Under the pieces are notes generated by a model. That model searched no databases. It was not told the origin of the DNA and was given only the letters and a program-made list of their open reading frames with translations. A DNA stretch of 26,822 bases from G713 sp034717835 (GTDB taxonomy: Bacteria > Chloroflexota > Anaerolineae > B4-G1 > SLSP01), in assembly GCA_034717835.1 (NCBI GenBank), contig JAYELZ010000012.1:1-26822 (forward strand), given 5' to 3'. This document shows, in pieces, positions 1-8,002 of the stretch. The translations under genes were made by a program, and so were the position numbers. The stretch's first letter is position 1. Every line of letters starts with the position of its first letter.

Positions 1-1
1 C

Positions 2-580
2 CGAGCCAACCGGATGGTACTGAATGCGCTGGAAAAGGTACGTCCGCTCGATCAATCTCTACGGCACCGCATAGAACATGTGCACTTGATTGACCCGGCA
101 GATCAACCTCGCTTGGCCGAGTTGGGAATCGTGGCGGCGATGCAACCCCTCCACGCGCCACATGACCAATTCATGGCGGAACGCTACTGGGGGAGACGCA
201 CGGCTAACGCCTACGCCTGGCGCTCGTTGCTAGACGCGGGGACGGTGCTAGCGTTTGGCTCGGACGCGCCCATCGAGCAGTTCGAGCCACTGCTGGGGTT
301 ATACGCGGCGGTGACGCGCCGTCACGAGGTCAGCGGTGCGCCTGACGCGAACGGCTGGCGCCCCGAACAACGGCTCACTTTAACAGCCGCGTTACGCGCT
401 TATACCTGGGGTTCGGCCTATGCGGTCGGCATGGAAACTTACTTGGGGCTATTAAAACCAGGATTTCTGGCCGATCTAGTTGTATTGGACCGCGACATCT
501 TCAGTTTACCACCGGACGTACTGCTAGAAACCGCAATCTCCCAGGTCATGGTGGGTGGGGAATGGCAAGTCGGCAAATAA
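2..580 (+). CDS. Amidohydrolase family protein (YtcJ-like), C-terminal part, 5' truncated by window edge
   Basis: The frame is open to the left edge, so this is the C-terminal part of a longer protein; the ATG at 14 is internal. Visible signatures are RIEHVH (about residues 19-24 counted from that ATG), which carries metal-binding histidines, and FGSDAP (81-86), which carries the late catalytic aspartate of amidohydrolases. The end (KPGFLADLVVLDRD) is the usual return to the small beta domain, where these enzymes say 'G..ADLVVLD'. YtcJ-like members run to roughly 500-550 residues, so most of the barrel lies outside the window. They hydrolyse amide or cyclic-imide bonds; the substrate cannot be read from this part. 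The gene converges on the coiled-coil gene with 43 bases between the stops. Confidence 0.85.
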   Translation, partial: RANRMVLNALEKVRPLDQSLRHRIEHVHLIDPADQPRLAELGIVAAMQPLHAPHDQFMAERYWGRRTANAYAWRSLLDAGTVLAFGSDAPIEQFEPLLGLYAAVTRRHEVSGAPDANGWRPEQRLTLTAALRAYTWGSAYAVGMETYLGLLKPGFLADLVVLDRDIFSLPPDVLLETAISQVMVGGEWQVGK

Positions 581-623
581 AACGCGCATTAGCGACCTAG
601 CGCACCATTCCCCACGGCCATTT

Positions 624-1835
624 TTAGAGGAGCTCTCGGCGCCGTTCCTCTTCAAAGTTACGTAAAAGCTTAAGATGTTCAGCAGGAGCTACTTGATTTT
701 CAGTTAACGTACTCACTACTGATTTGCGCCACCGCTCAATAGTATCCCGCAGTTCTTCCCAGAGAGCCAGAGATTCTGCATACAACATGTCAGTTCTGGC
801 ATCCAACCCCGCCAACGCGGTGACGGATTTCTGATTAGCTAAATCTTGCCGGCGCCAATGATCCGCCTCTGTCACCTGCCGCTTCTGCCAATCTTTGGTG
901 AAAATAGTCTGCCATTCTTCCCATTGCCGCTTCATACGCTCTTCAGTCAGCCGCTGCATCTCCGTGACCTCATTTTGACGTCTCTCAATCCGGGTACGGA
1001 AAGATTCCAATCCCTTCATACCCTGCTCAATCTGATTAGAGATCAAGCTGTATTGCTGGCTTCTTTCCACAATGCGCGTGACGGTTTCTTCCATTTCCGC
1101 CGCTTGCTCAGTGAATCTCTTTAACAGCTGCTCACGCTTGAAATCCGCCACACGCAATTCTTCAATGCGCGGGTCATAAGATTTGGCGATGTTGATCGCT
1201 TCTTCCACTCGCCCGGGTAGTTTACGCACACTATCCTCTAAGTGAGCATTTTTGACGGTAAGCTCATTCAGTGGAGTTCTCAAAGCAGATACATCCCCGG
1301 CCAGGGAAGCCAGTTGGCGAGCATCGGCACGGCGTTGCTCTTCCAAGTAAGTGATAGATTGCAAGCGGTCATCAGTAAACGTGGACAAATCGCGCAATTC
1401 AATACCGATGGTTTGAACCCGTGTCTGCAATTTGCGTTCTCCCTCCGCCCGGGCTTGTAAAGCTTCGTCGTAACGGGGGAGCACACGCAACTTCTTCTCC
1501 AGATCTCCGATGCCTTGAACCAAGGTCTCAATTTCTGACTGACGCAGGCGGTCGCTTTCGGTCCTCTGCCGGCGCAATTTATCTTTAAGTGTCTCCAAAT
1601 CGCTCACCAACTCGCGGTGAGCTTTATCTATCATATCGGGGTAATTATCGGTGCGCCGGAGATCGCTTTCCGCGAAATCAAGCTGCTGCTGCAATTTTTC
1701 TATTCTCTCTGCCTGCACACCAACGGTGAGTCGCTGCTGCTCTGTGCGTTCCTGGAGTTGGGAGATGAGGACCTTATCCTTTTTGCGTTCTTCGTCTAGA
1801 AAACGCACCATCTGTTCAATCTGTGATAGTTCCAT
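624..1835 (-). CDS. Long coiled-coil protein of unknown function
   Basis: A 403-residue protein that is almost entirely charged and helical. It is rich in E, K, R, Q and L with heptad-like spacing and has very few Gly or Pro. It has no signal peptide and no membrane segment, so it is probably a cytoplasmic elongated coiled coil. I recognise no named family or catalytic motif. The start is ATG at 1835, preceded by a strong GAGGAG ribosome site 6 bases upstream. A good promoter with an overlapping inverted repeat lies about 100 bases upstream, so it is probably transcribed alone although it follows the YfhO-flippase gene. Similar proteins are often structural or partner-scaffolding factors, but that is only a guess here. 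Confidence 0.8.
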   Translation of the reverse strand: MELSQIEQMVRFLDEERKKDKVLISQLQERTEQQRLTVGVQAERIEKLQQQLDFAESDLRRTDNYPDMIDKAHRELVSDLETLKDKLRRQRTESDRLRQSEIETLVQGIGDLEKKLRVLPRYDEALQARAEGERKLQTRVQTIGIELRDLSTFTDDRLQSITYLEEQRRADARQLASLAGDVSALRTPLNELTVKNAHLEDSVRKLPGRVEEAINIAKSYDPRIEELRVADFKREQLLKRFTEQAAEMEETVTRIVERSQQYSLISNQIEQGMKGLESFRTRIERRQNEVTEMQRLTEERMKRQWEEWQTIFTKDWQKRQVTEADHWRRQDLANQKSVTALAGLDARTDMLYAESLALWEELRDTIERWRKSVVSTLTENQVAPAEHLKLLRNFEEERRRELL

Positions 1836-1914
1836 TTCTACTCCTCAAAAATTTGATGTTCTCATCAAGAGGGCTAAAGTTGACTTCACTGCACAAAGCT
1901 AGTTACCTATGTCG

Positions 1915-1933
1915 TTGTGGTAAAATTCCACAA
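1915..1933. promoter_or_regulatory. Candidate operator: TTGTGG-N7-CCACAA inverted repeat
   Basis: The two six-base arms are perfectly inverted around a seven-base A/T spacer. On the minus strand the element starts three bases after the -10 hexamer at 1937-1942, so it covers the expected transcription start of the coiled-coil gene. That is the classic place for a repressor site. It could instead form a weak hairpin at the 5' end of the mRNA. The binding protein is unknown. Confidence 0.4.
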
Positions 1934-1936
1934 ATC

Positions 1937-1945
1937 ATTATATCA
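1937..1945 (-). promoter_or_regulatory. Extended -10 promoter for the coiled-coil gene
   Basis: The minus strand reads TGATATAAT: a perfect TATAAT hexamer (1937-1942) with the TG of an extended -10 element. No good -35 box is visible 16-18 bases upstream, which fits an extended -10 promoter. The predicted start is near 1930, giving a leader of about 95 bases before the ATG at 1835. Confidence 0.5.
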
Positions 1946-1954
1946 CGCGCTCTC

Positions 1955-4900
1955 CTACCGGTGGAAAAGGGTACTTAGCATTTTACGTTCTTCCGGCGCG
2001 AGTAAGTTAATGCGCCAGACGACCAGGGGGTAGGCGCACAAGGCTCCTATAAATGCCCACCAACGTCCTATCACGAACAAGGGTGTGGCGACTAACAACA
2101 TTCCCCCCAGGGCCACCAGCGGTTTGCCGATAATCTCTTTCCACTTGAGAGCAGCTACCTGCTGCTGCAAACCCACCAGGAAGGGTATGCAGAGTACCAA
2201 TTCGGCGAAGATGTGGATGATGGCCGAAGCACGGTAGCCATAACGCGGTATGAAGATCAAGTTGGTGCCCAGGCTAAACGCAAAGCCCAACAGATAAGCA
2301 CGGGTGAGATACCGCTGGCGATCCAAAGCGATGAGCACGTACTGGGTGAGGCTATTGATCCACCCGATGGGCATAGACCAGACCATCAGTTGCAGGGCGA
2401 ACATGGAACCAGGTAAATACTCCGCGCCGCCCAAGAGATAGACCATCTCCCGTGCGACCAGGGTGGTCAAGACGGTGACCGGCAGTGCCAATCCCAACAG
2501 CAGTTTGACGCTCAGTTGGTAGAAGCGGAGGAGTTTGGCCGGTTCTTCTCTGGCTTGTCGCGAGAGCACCGGGAAGATGGCTAACGTGAACATGGCAGGA
2601 ATTACATTGAGCGCGTCCAAGAATTTATACCCGGTGCTGTACAAACCCACGATGGCGCTACTGCGCAGGGCCTCCAGCAAGAAGATATCTATCTTGAAGA
2701 AGAGGGTAGCTAGCAGATGGTTGATCATTAAGGGCCAGGACTCACCGAGCATCTCGCGGCAGAGCGACTGCTCCGGTTGCCATGCCGGACGGAAGAGAAG
2801 CCGGGCGGTTAAGATCCCCAAGCTACTCACCGTGACCAGGTTGACCAGGATGGAAGCCCCGGCTAGTCCCACAATGCCCCATCCCCAAAAGAGCGCTACG
2901 GTTCCCAAGATGACTTTGAGCAACGTGGAGATGGTGGAGATAGCCGCCGGATATTCGGCTTTCTCATAAGCGTAGAAAAGTGAGGTCAGCCCCTTGGAGA
3001 TGGAGCCGGGGATGAGGCCTAGATAGAGCAAGCCCAGAGCGGTGAGGGCTTGCATGGATACCGGCGCGGCGAAGAAATTCTGCCGTAACGCGATAAAGCC
3101 GGCCAGCAAAGGCAAACCCACTACGCTCAATATCAGCCGTAGCGCGGTGACGTTAAAAAGATACCGCGCTCCTTGTTCGCGGTGCCGCGCCACCTCGCGC
3201 ATCAGGTAAGCGTCCAGCCCAAAGTTGGTGATGATGTCAAACCAGGTGTAGAGAGTGATAGCGTAGTAATAATCGCCGGCGTTGGCCGGGCCTAGAATGC
3301 GCAGCATCAGCGCGGCGAAGGCGAAATCTACCGCCCGATTGAAAAGAGTGAGAAGAATGGGAGCCAGGCTGTTTTTGGCGATGCGCTGGATGGCTGTTTG
3401 CTTCTCGGTTTCACGATAGGTGCGACGCCAAAACCAGAGCACGCCTAAAAAGAAGAGAATCATCCCGGCCAAGAAGGAGATGAACGCCCCGAATTTGACA
3501 CTGTCGGGGCTATACTTGAAGCGGATGGTCCAGTCTCCCGGCTCTAGTTGCACTCCCCGGAAATTCCCCGCCACGCGAGCGATGGAAGACTCGTTTTCCG
3601 CGTCCTCGCCGGTACCCTGTGGACGCACGAAGACCTTCCAGCCGGGAAAGTAAGCGTCACCCAACACCAGCCAGGAGTTCTCGTCAACGGTGGCTTCGAT
3701 CACTACTTGATTACCCTCGTAGGCGACCACGGGCTGCGCTTGCGGCTCGGCGGCTTGCGGTGCGGCGGAGAAGCGCACCGGCGCGCCGTCACTCCAACCG
3801 TGCGGAGATTCCTCCACCAGCACGTAATGCCGGGGATCATATTCCAAGACCGCCTCGCCTACCGCCTCCACGTCGGGAACCGCTAAGGTAGCACTCTGCG
3901 GCAAGGTGAAAGCACGGGGCATCACGCCCAGATTCTCATAGACGCGCCCGCTTTCATCCTGGTAGACTTCGCGGTAACGGGGCAGCGGTATCTCCACGTC
4001 GGTAAAGATGTACTTCACATTGAGCAGATCGGTGAGCGGACTATCCAGGCTGGAAAATTGCGTAAAAGGCGCGATACGATTGTAGGGCAACTCGCCTTGC
4101 GGTTCAATCCAGCCCATGTAACGGGCGTACTGCGCCGTGAAGAGACTATCGTAACCGCGCACATCCTGGAAATCGAAGTACATGCCGGCGTTGGCATTGA
4201 AGAGCTTCTGTCCATGTGGATCGAAGGTTGAGAAACGCCAGAGTCCCTGATCCTGCCGGAGGAACTGCACTACCTCCGGGGTGTAATCCAACAATGCCGG
4301 ATCAACCTGGGGATTGAACCCGATGCCAAAGGTGAGCAAATCCACCACCAACACTACCACCGCCAACAACTCCCAAATTGGACGGCGGCGGTCGGTGTGC
4401 GGCAGATAGATGGGACAACGCGAGACACGCAGCGCAATACCGGTGATGATCAGCAGTAGCGCGCTCTGCTGGAGCCAGTGGAATTCATAGGAATAGAAGG
4501 CGCGCGGGTCGGGGAAAGCATAAGCCGCCTTCGCCATTGACCAGAAAACTTTTTCCACCAGCGGTTCGAGCTGCGCGAAGAAGAGGCGTGAAGCCCACAA
4601 GCCACCTAAGAGCAGCCCTCCGCCCCAGATAGCCGTCACCGCGAGCAGACTCACCAGATTGGGGGCCGTGCCCCAGAATACGAGACGCAAATACCGGGAC
4701 CGAGGGCGCACCACCAGGATTCCGCCCTCCGGGCCGTGAGTGCGACGGTAGCGACTAACCGTCGTCGCGCCCAGCGCCGCCAGCGCGGATACCGCCACGG
4801 TCAACGGGAAGACCCAACGAAACGGCGAATGAGATTGATTGATAAGCGGCAGCGCATAGACGATCGCGTAGAGCGGTGTCCCAAAGATGCAACCCAGCGA

Positions 4901-6151
4901 AAAGAGCGCCAGACCGGTGAAGTAAGGCACATAAGGCTGCAAAAACCAAGCCCGTAGACGCCAGAGCCCCCCTCGCCTTTTCGCCCCCGCGCTTTCTCGC
5001 TTTCTCGCTCCCTCGCTTGCCGGTTTGAAGATGGCCACGAAAGCCAACAGGAGTGGCAGCAAGCCCAAGTATGCGCCACCCTCCACGTAATTCTTGATGC
5101 CCCAATCAAAGGCGCTGAGCGGTTCGCCGTGCGCATTGGTGGTCGCCCTAAGAAGTTCCCCCTTGAAGATATCGCGCAGCGTGCGGTGGGTGGGATTCCC
5201 GAAGAAATTAGGGGTCAGGAAAGTGAGAATGCGCCGTTTAGGATAAGCCCATCCCAGCACCTCTTGGAGCGTCACCGCGTCCTGCCTAAAACTCGCGTGT
5301 ACAATCTCGTAAAGCGGGATGAATTGTACCGCCCCCAACGCCAATCCCAGCACGACCATGAGCAGCAATCCCAACGCCGGGCTGAGCACCTCGCGCCGCC
5401 ATTGCTCGCGCGGTAACGTTATGACGCCATGCAGCAAACGCCAAGCGGCGAATGTTCCCACCACCAAGAGAGAAAAATAGGTGATCTCAGCATGTCCGGC
5501 CAGCATCTGGAGACCAATGCTAAGCGCGCCGCATACAGCCCAGGGGAGCATCGCCCGTTCCGCGTGCCGGAATGGCCGACGTCGAATAGTGAGTTCCACC
5601 AGCGTCAATTGCAACGGCAGCCACGCGGCCGCCGCCACAATCATGGGATGTACCACCGAGACAACCAAAAAACCGCTGAATTGGAAGGTGATCCCCGCGA
5701 GGAACGCGCCCAGCCTGGTGGCGTGCATAGTACGGCCCAGCAGATAGCTCGAAATTCCGGCCAGTCCCAGCTGGAGCACGATGAATATGCCATAAGCGCG
5801 AGGTAGGGGGAAGAGATGAAAAACCAAACGCAACGGGTAAAGTGCGGAATGTTGCCCATTAGCCAGAAAAGGATGGCCGGTAAAGAGAAAGGGATCCCAG
5901 AGCGGTAGTTGCCCGGCGCGGACACTCTTCACGATAAAGCGTTGCCAGACGTAATTTTCCAGCACCAAGTCGGCTAAAAGCGGGTTTTGTGGCTGCTCAA
6001 TCTTCACTGCTGCTTGATAAGGTTCAAAGGAGTAAAGCGTGTCGGCGGGAAGCAGTGTTTTATTCCCCAATGAGACGGGAGCAAAAAGGAGGAGGGGGAG
6101 TAACAAGAGGGCCAGTATCAAGAATAAATCAGTTCTGTAACGTTGCATCAT
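1955..6151 (-). CDS. YfhO-family membrane glycosyltransferase fused to a Wzx/MVF-type lipid-linked oligosaccharide flippase
   Basis: A single 1398-residue frame with two complete membrane modules. Residues 1 to about 905 match the YfhO family: an N-terminal hydrophobic helix, a long run of membrane segments to about residue 615, a soluble region (the 'RGYDSL' area about 665-670 and 'LLNVKYIFTD' 709-718), the 'GDAYFPGWKVFV' motif (831-842), and a closing membrane helix near 887-907. YfhO proteins are GT-C-type enzymes that take sugar from a polyprenyl phosphate on the outer face of the membrane. Residues about 920-1398 are a polysaccharide flippase (PF01943-like; 'FNRAVDFAFAALMLRILGP', 'GDYYYAITLY', 'GLDAYLMREVAR'). 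The join is near base 3400, and the linker 'TYRETEKQTA' is short and charged. The start codon overlaps the stop of the upstream GT2 gene (ATGA). An octamer array inside the frame (4986-5017) encodes part of a charged loop. There is no internal stop or obvious second start with a ribosome site, so I read this as a true fusion. Confidence 0.85.
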   Translation of the reverse strand: MMQRYRTDLFLILALLLLPLLLFAPVSLGNKTLLPADTLYSFEPYQAAVKIEQPQNPLLADLVLENYVWQRFIVKSVRAGQLPLWDPFLFTGHPFLANGQHSALYPLRLVFHLFPLPRAYGIFIVLQLGLAGISSYLLGRTMHATRLGAFLAGITFQFSGFLVVSVVHPMIVAAAAWLPLQLTLVELTIRRRPFRHAERAMLPWAVCGALSIGLQMLAGHAEITYFSLLVVGTFAAWRLLHGVITLPREQWRREVLSPALGLLLMVVLGLALGAVQFIPLYEIVHASFRQDAVTLQEVLGWAYPKRRILTFLTPNFFGNPTHRTLRDIFKGELLRATTNAHGEPLSAFDWGIKNYVEGGAYLGLLPLLLAFVAIFKPASEGARKRESAGAKRRGGLWRLRAWFLQPYVPYFTGLALFSLGCIFGTPLYAIVYALPLINQSHSPFRWVFPLTVAVSALAALGATTVSRYRRTHGPEGGILVVRPRSRYLRLVFWGTAPNLVSLLAVTAIWGGGLLLGGLWASRLFFAQLEPLVEKVFWSMAKAAYAFPDPRAFYSYEFHWLQQSALLLIITGIALRVSRCPIYLPHTDRRRPIWELLAVVVLVVDLLTFGIGFNPQVDPALLDYTPEVVQFLRQDQGLWRFSTFDPHGQKLFNANAGMYFDFQDVRGYDSLFTAQYARYMGWIEPQGELPYNRIAPFTQFSSLDSPLTDLLNVKYIFTDVEIPLPRYREVYQDESGRVYENLGVMPRAFTLPQSATLAVPDVEAVGEAVLEYDPRHYVLVEESPHGWSDGAPVRFSAAPQAAEPQAQPVVAYEGNQVVIEATVDENSWLVLGDAYFPGWKVFVRPQGTGEDAENESSIARVAGNFRGVQLEPGDWTIRFKYSPDSVKFGAFISFLAGMILFFLGVLWFWRRTYRETEKQTAIQRIAKNSLAPILLTLFNRAVDFAFAALMLRILGPANAGDYYYAITLYTWFDIITNFGLDAYLMREVARHREQGARYLFNVTALRLILSVVGLPLLAGFIALRQNFFAAPVSMQALTALGLLYLGLIPGSISKGLTSLFYAYEKAEYPAAISTISTLLKVILGTVALFWGWGIVGLAGASILVNLVTVSSLGILTARLLFRPAWQPEQSLCREMLGESWPLMINHLLATLFFKIDIFLLEALRSSAIVGLYSTGYKFLDALNVIPAMFTLAIFPVLSRQAREEPAKLLRFYQLSVKLLLGLALPVTVLTTLVAREMVYLLGGAEYLPGSMFALQLMVWSMPIGWINSLTQYVLIALDRQRYLTRAYLLGFAFSLGTNLIFIPRYGYRASAIIHIFAELVLCIPFLVGLQQQVAALKWKEIIGKPLVALGGMLLVATPLFVIGRWWAFIGALCAYPLVVWRINLLAPEERKMLSTLFHR
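4986..5017. repeat. Octamer tandem array (NNCTCGCT family) inside the YfhO coding region
   Basis: Four in-phase 8-base units: CCCGCGCT, TTCTCGCT, TTCTCGCT, CCCTCGCT. The same unit family forms arrays at 19263-19334 and 22256-22279. On the coding strand the array supplies most of the loop ASEGARKRESAGA (about residues 378-390), between two hydrophobic stretches of the YfhO module. Confidence 0.75.
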
Positions 6152-6912
6152 GGGGACTCCGTGAGACGATCCTGTAACGTTAGCCGGCGGTGCCGTCGCC
6201 AGACGTCCCAGACGCGCAAGGTCGCCTCAACTTTGATTTTAAGATCCATTTTGGATTCGCCCACCTGCCGGTCAGGGAAGAAAATGGGGATCTCCACTAT
6301 TTTGTAGCCTAGCCGGTGCGCGACGTAGGTCGTCTCCACCTGGAAAATATAACCTTGCGAGTGGATACGTTCTAATCCAATGCCCCACAGTGTTTCACGA
6401 CGCCAGGCGCGGAAACCTCCGGTGGCGTCTTGGACTGCGCGCAATCCTAAGACGAGCCGTGCGTATAAATTCCCCCCGGAAGAGAGCATTCGTCGCTGTA
6501 CCGCCCAAGTGGGGTCAATGCTGCCGCCGGCTACATACCGCGAACCGACGACCAGATCGGCGGTCTCCAGGGCGGCAAATAAATGCGGCACCTCTTGCGG
6601 CTGATGAGAGAAATCAGCATCCATCTGCACCAACGCCGTCGCTCCTTTAGCCAGAACGTGCCGGAAACCGTCGATGTAAGCGCGACCTAACCCCCGTGGG
6701 CCGGTGCGATGCAATGCATGTACCCGCCCTGGAAAGCGCTGGGTCAGTTCCTCCAACAATTCTCCTGTGCCGTCAGGTGAATCATCATCCACAAAAAGCA
6801 CCTGCAACGTCGGTACAGCTAACGCCAAGAGCGCGTTAGCCAGGGCCGCCACATTGCCAGCCTCATTATAGGTGGGAATAACCACCCAGGGATTTTGCAT
6901 ATAGTTCTTCAT
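6148..6912 (-). CDS. Polyprenyl-phosphate sugar synthase (DPM1-like GT2 glycosyltransferase)
   Basis: A 254-residue GT-A glycosyltransferase of the dolichyl-phosphate mannose synthase type, expected to move a sugar from a nucleotide donor to a polyprenyl phosphate on the cytoplasmic face. Motifs seen: VVIPTYNEAGN (10-20), DDDSPDGT (42-49), the metal-binding DAD in QMDADFSHQP (97-105), GSRYVAGGS (123-131), TGGFRAW (164-170) and FPDRQVGESKM (212-222). The length matches single-domain bacterial and archaeal DPM1 proteins; there is no C-terminal membrane or GtrA domain. The ATG at 6912 follows a GGAG ribosome site. Its stop overlaps the start of the YfhO-flippase gene by four bases, so the two are coupled and this enzyme probably makes the lipid-linked sugar the fusion flips and uses. 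The sugar itself cannot be read. Confidence 0.9.
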   Translation of the reverse strand: MKNYMQNPWVVIPTYNEAGNVAALANALLALAVPTLQVLFVDDDSPDGTGELLEELTQRFPGRVHALHRTGPRGLGRAYIDGFRHVLAKGATALVQMDADFSHQPQEVPHLFAALETADLVVGSRYVAGGSIDPTWAVQRRMLSSGGNLYARLVLGLRAVQDATGGFRAWRRETLWGIGLERIHSQGYIFQVETTYVAHRLGYKIVEIPIFFPDRQVGESKMDLKIKVEATLRVWDVWRRHRRLTLQDRLTESP

Positions 6913-7000
6913 GGTCTCCGTCCTTCTTCCTTACATGCGATATATGGGAACTTGAGCAGTGCAAAGAGGTTTCGCCATAAAAAAGAAATTTCCCTACATA

Positions 7001-7040
7001 CAACAAAACAGGGCCAAGAGGGAGTTCCTCTGGGCCCTGT
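7001..7040 (-). terminator. Rho-independent terminator after the response-regulator operon
   Basis: Bases 7008-7015 (acagggcc) pair exactly with 7033-7040. An inner stem (7017-7021 with 27-31) and a five-base loop complete a strong hairpin. Reading on the minus strand it is followed by TTTTGTTG. It lies 16 bases past the stop of the response regulator and before the GT2 gene, so it separates the two units. Confidence 0.8.
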
Positions 7041-7055
7041 AGCAATTCACTCTGC

Positions 7056-7958
7056 TTACGCCTCTTGTCGGTAAAACAAAGCCTCTCGCAATGTATTAAT
7101 ATTTACTTTGGCGGGTATCAGCTCAATTGAGAGCTTCTGCATATTAAAAACTAGTTTAGGAATAGGAGAACCATCCCGGCAAGTCCCATTTTCCCAATCT
7201 TGGCGTGGATAAAAGAAAGAAACAGCCTCATTCAGACGTTGGTGCAAGCGGCCCACCACCAAATAATGTTGGTTGCTGGGAATAATAATCACGAACTCGT
7301 AGGCGGATAATTGTCCTACAAAAGGTTCCTCGTTCATGACTTCCGCGGCGGTGCTTTTAAGGATAAGCGATACAGCCCGCAACACATCATCATGCGTGAC
7401 GAATCCGTAGAAATCTCCAAAATCTTTCAATCCCTGGAGTTGCAGTCCCACCAAACATAAGTTGCCGGCCTCGCGCATCTCCCGAATCTCTTCTTCCACC
7501 AATGTGGAAATAGGCAGTTCCGTAATCGGGTGCAATAAGGTATTGATATCTTCCCGATTCAAAATGTTGCGAACTCGGTAGCGCAACTCCTGCACATCAA
7601 AAGGCTTGGTGATATAATCCACCGCTCCCAAATTTAAGCCCATGAGTCGATCCATACGCTCACTGCGTTCGGTGAGAAAGATAATCGGGACATTTTTGGT
7701 GCGGCGTTGATCCCGTAAACGTGTGCAAATCTCGTAGCCATCAATATCCGGCAGATGAATATCTAGGATTATTAAATCTGGGGGAGATTCTGAAGCAAGT
7801 ACTAGCGCATCCTGTCCCCAAGCGGCATGAGATACTTCATAATCCAACGAAGCGAAATATGAAACCAACATATCTGAGGTGCTGGGATTATCTTCTACTA
7901 TCAGAATACGATGGGGAGATTCTTCTCCTGCCGCCAACAGAGCATCATCAATGGGCAT
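7056..7958 (-). CDS. Response regulator: REC domain plus degenerate GGDEF-like domain
   Basis: 300 residues. The N-terminal REC domain (about 16-134) is intact: acidic pair E22/D23, phospho-acceptor D66 in LIILDIHLPD, T96 and K118 in the KPF motif. The C-terminal part (about 138-295) follows the GGDEF fold: 'HPITELPIS' (143-151) stands where active enzymes have D.LTGL.NR, and 'VGQLSAYEFVII' (214-225) stands where the GG[D/E]EF active site should be. The catalytic GGDEF residues are missing, so it is unlikely to make c-di-GMP and may act by protein or nucleotide binding. It is the third gene of the Roadblock-V4R-regulator unit, 44 bases after the V4R gene, and is followed by a terminator. No histidine kinase lies in the window. 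The ribosome site is weak (GGTTGGGAA). Confidence 0.88.
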   Translation of the reverse strand: MPIDDALLAAGEESPHRILIVEDNPSTSDMLVSYFASLDYEVSHAAWGQDALVLASESPPDLIILDIHLPDIDGYEICTRLRDQRRTKNVPIIFLTERSERMDRLMGLNLGAVDYITKPFDVQELRYRVRNILNREDINTLLHPITELPISTLVEEEIREMREAGNLCLVGLQLQGLKDFGDFYGFVTHDDVLRAVSLILKSTAAEVMNEEPFVGQLSAYEFVIIIPSNQHYLVVGRLHQRLNEAVSFFYPRQDWENGTCRDGSPIPKLVFNMQKLSIELIPAKVNINTLREALFYRQEA

Positions 7959-8002
7959 AAATTCCCAACCTTAAAATTAAACCTAAATCAGGCAGTTAAA
8001 CG

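Noticed and set aside
1955..3420. Separate flippase gene starting inside the large frame
   Set aside because: No start codon with a ribosome site was seen near the join, and the frame is open through the linker without interruption.
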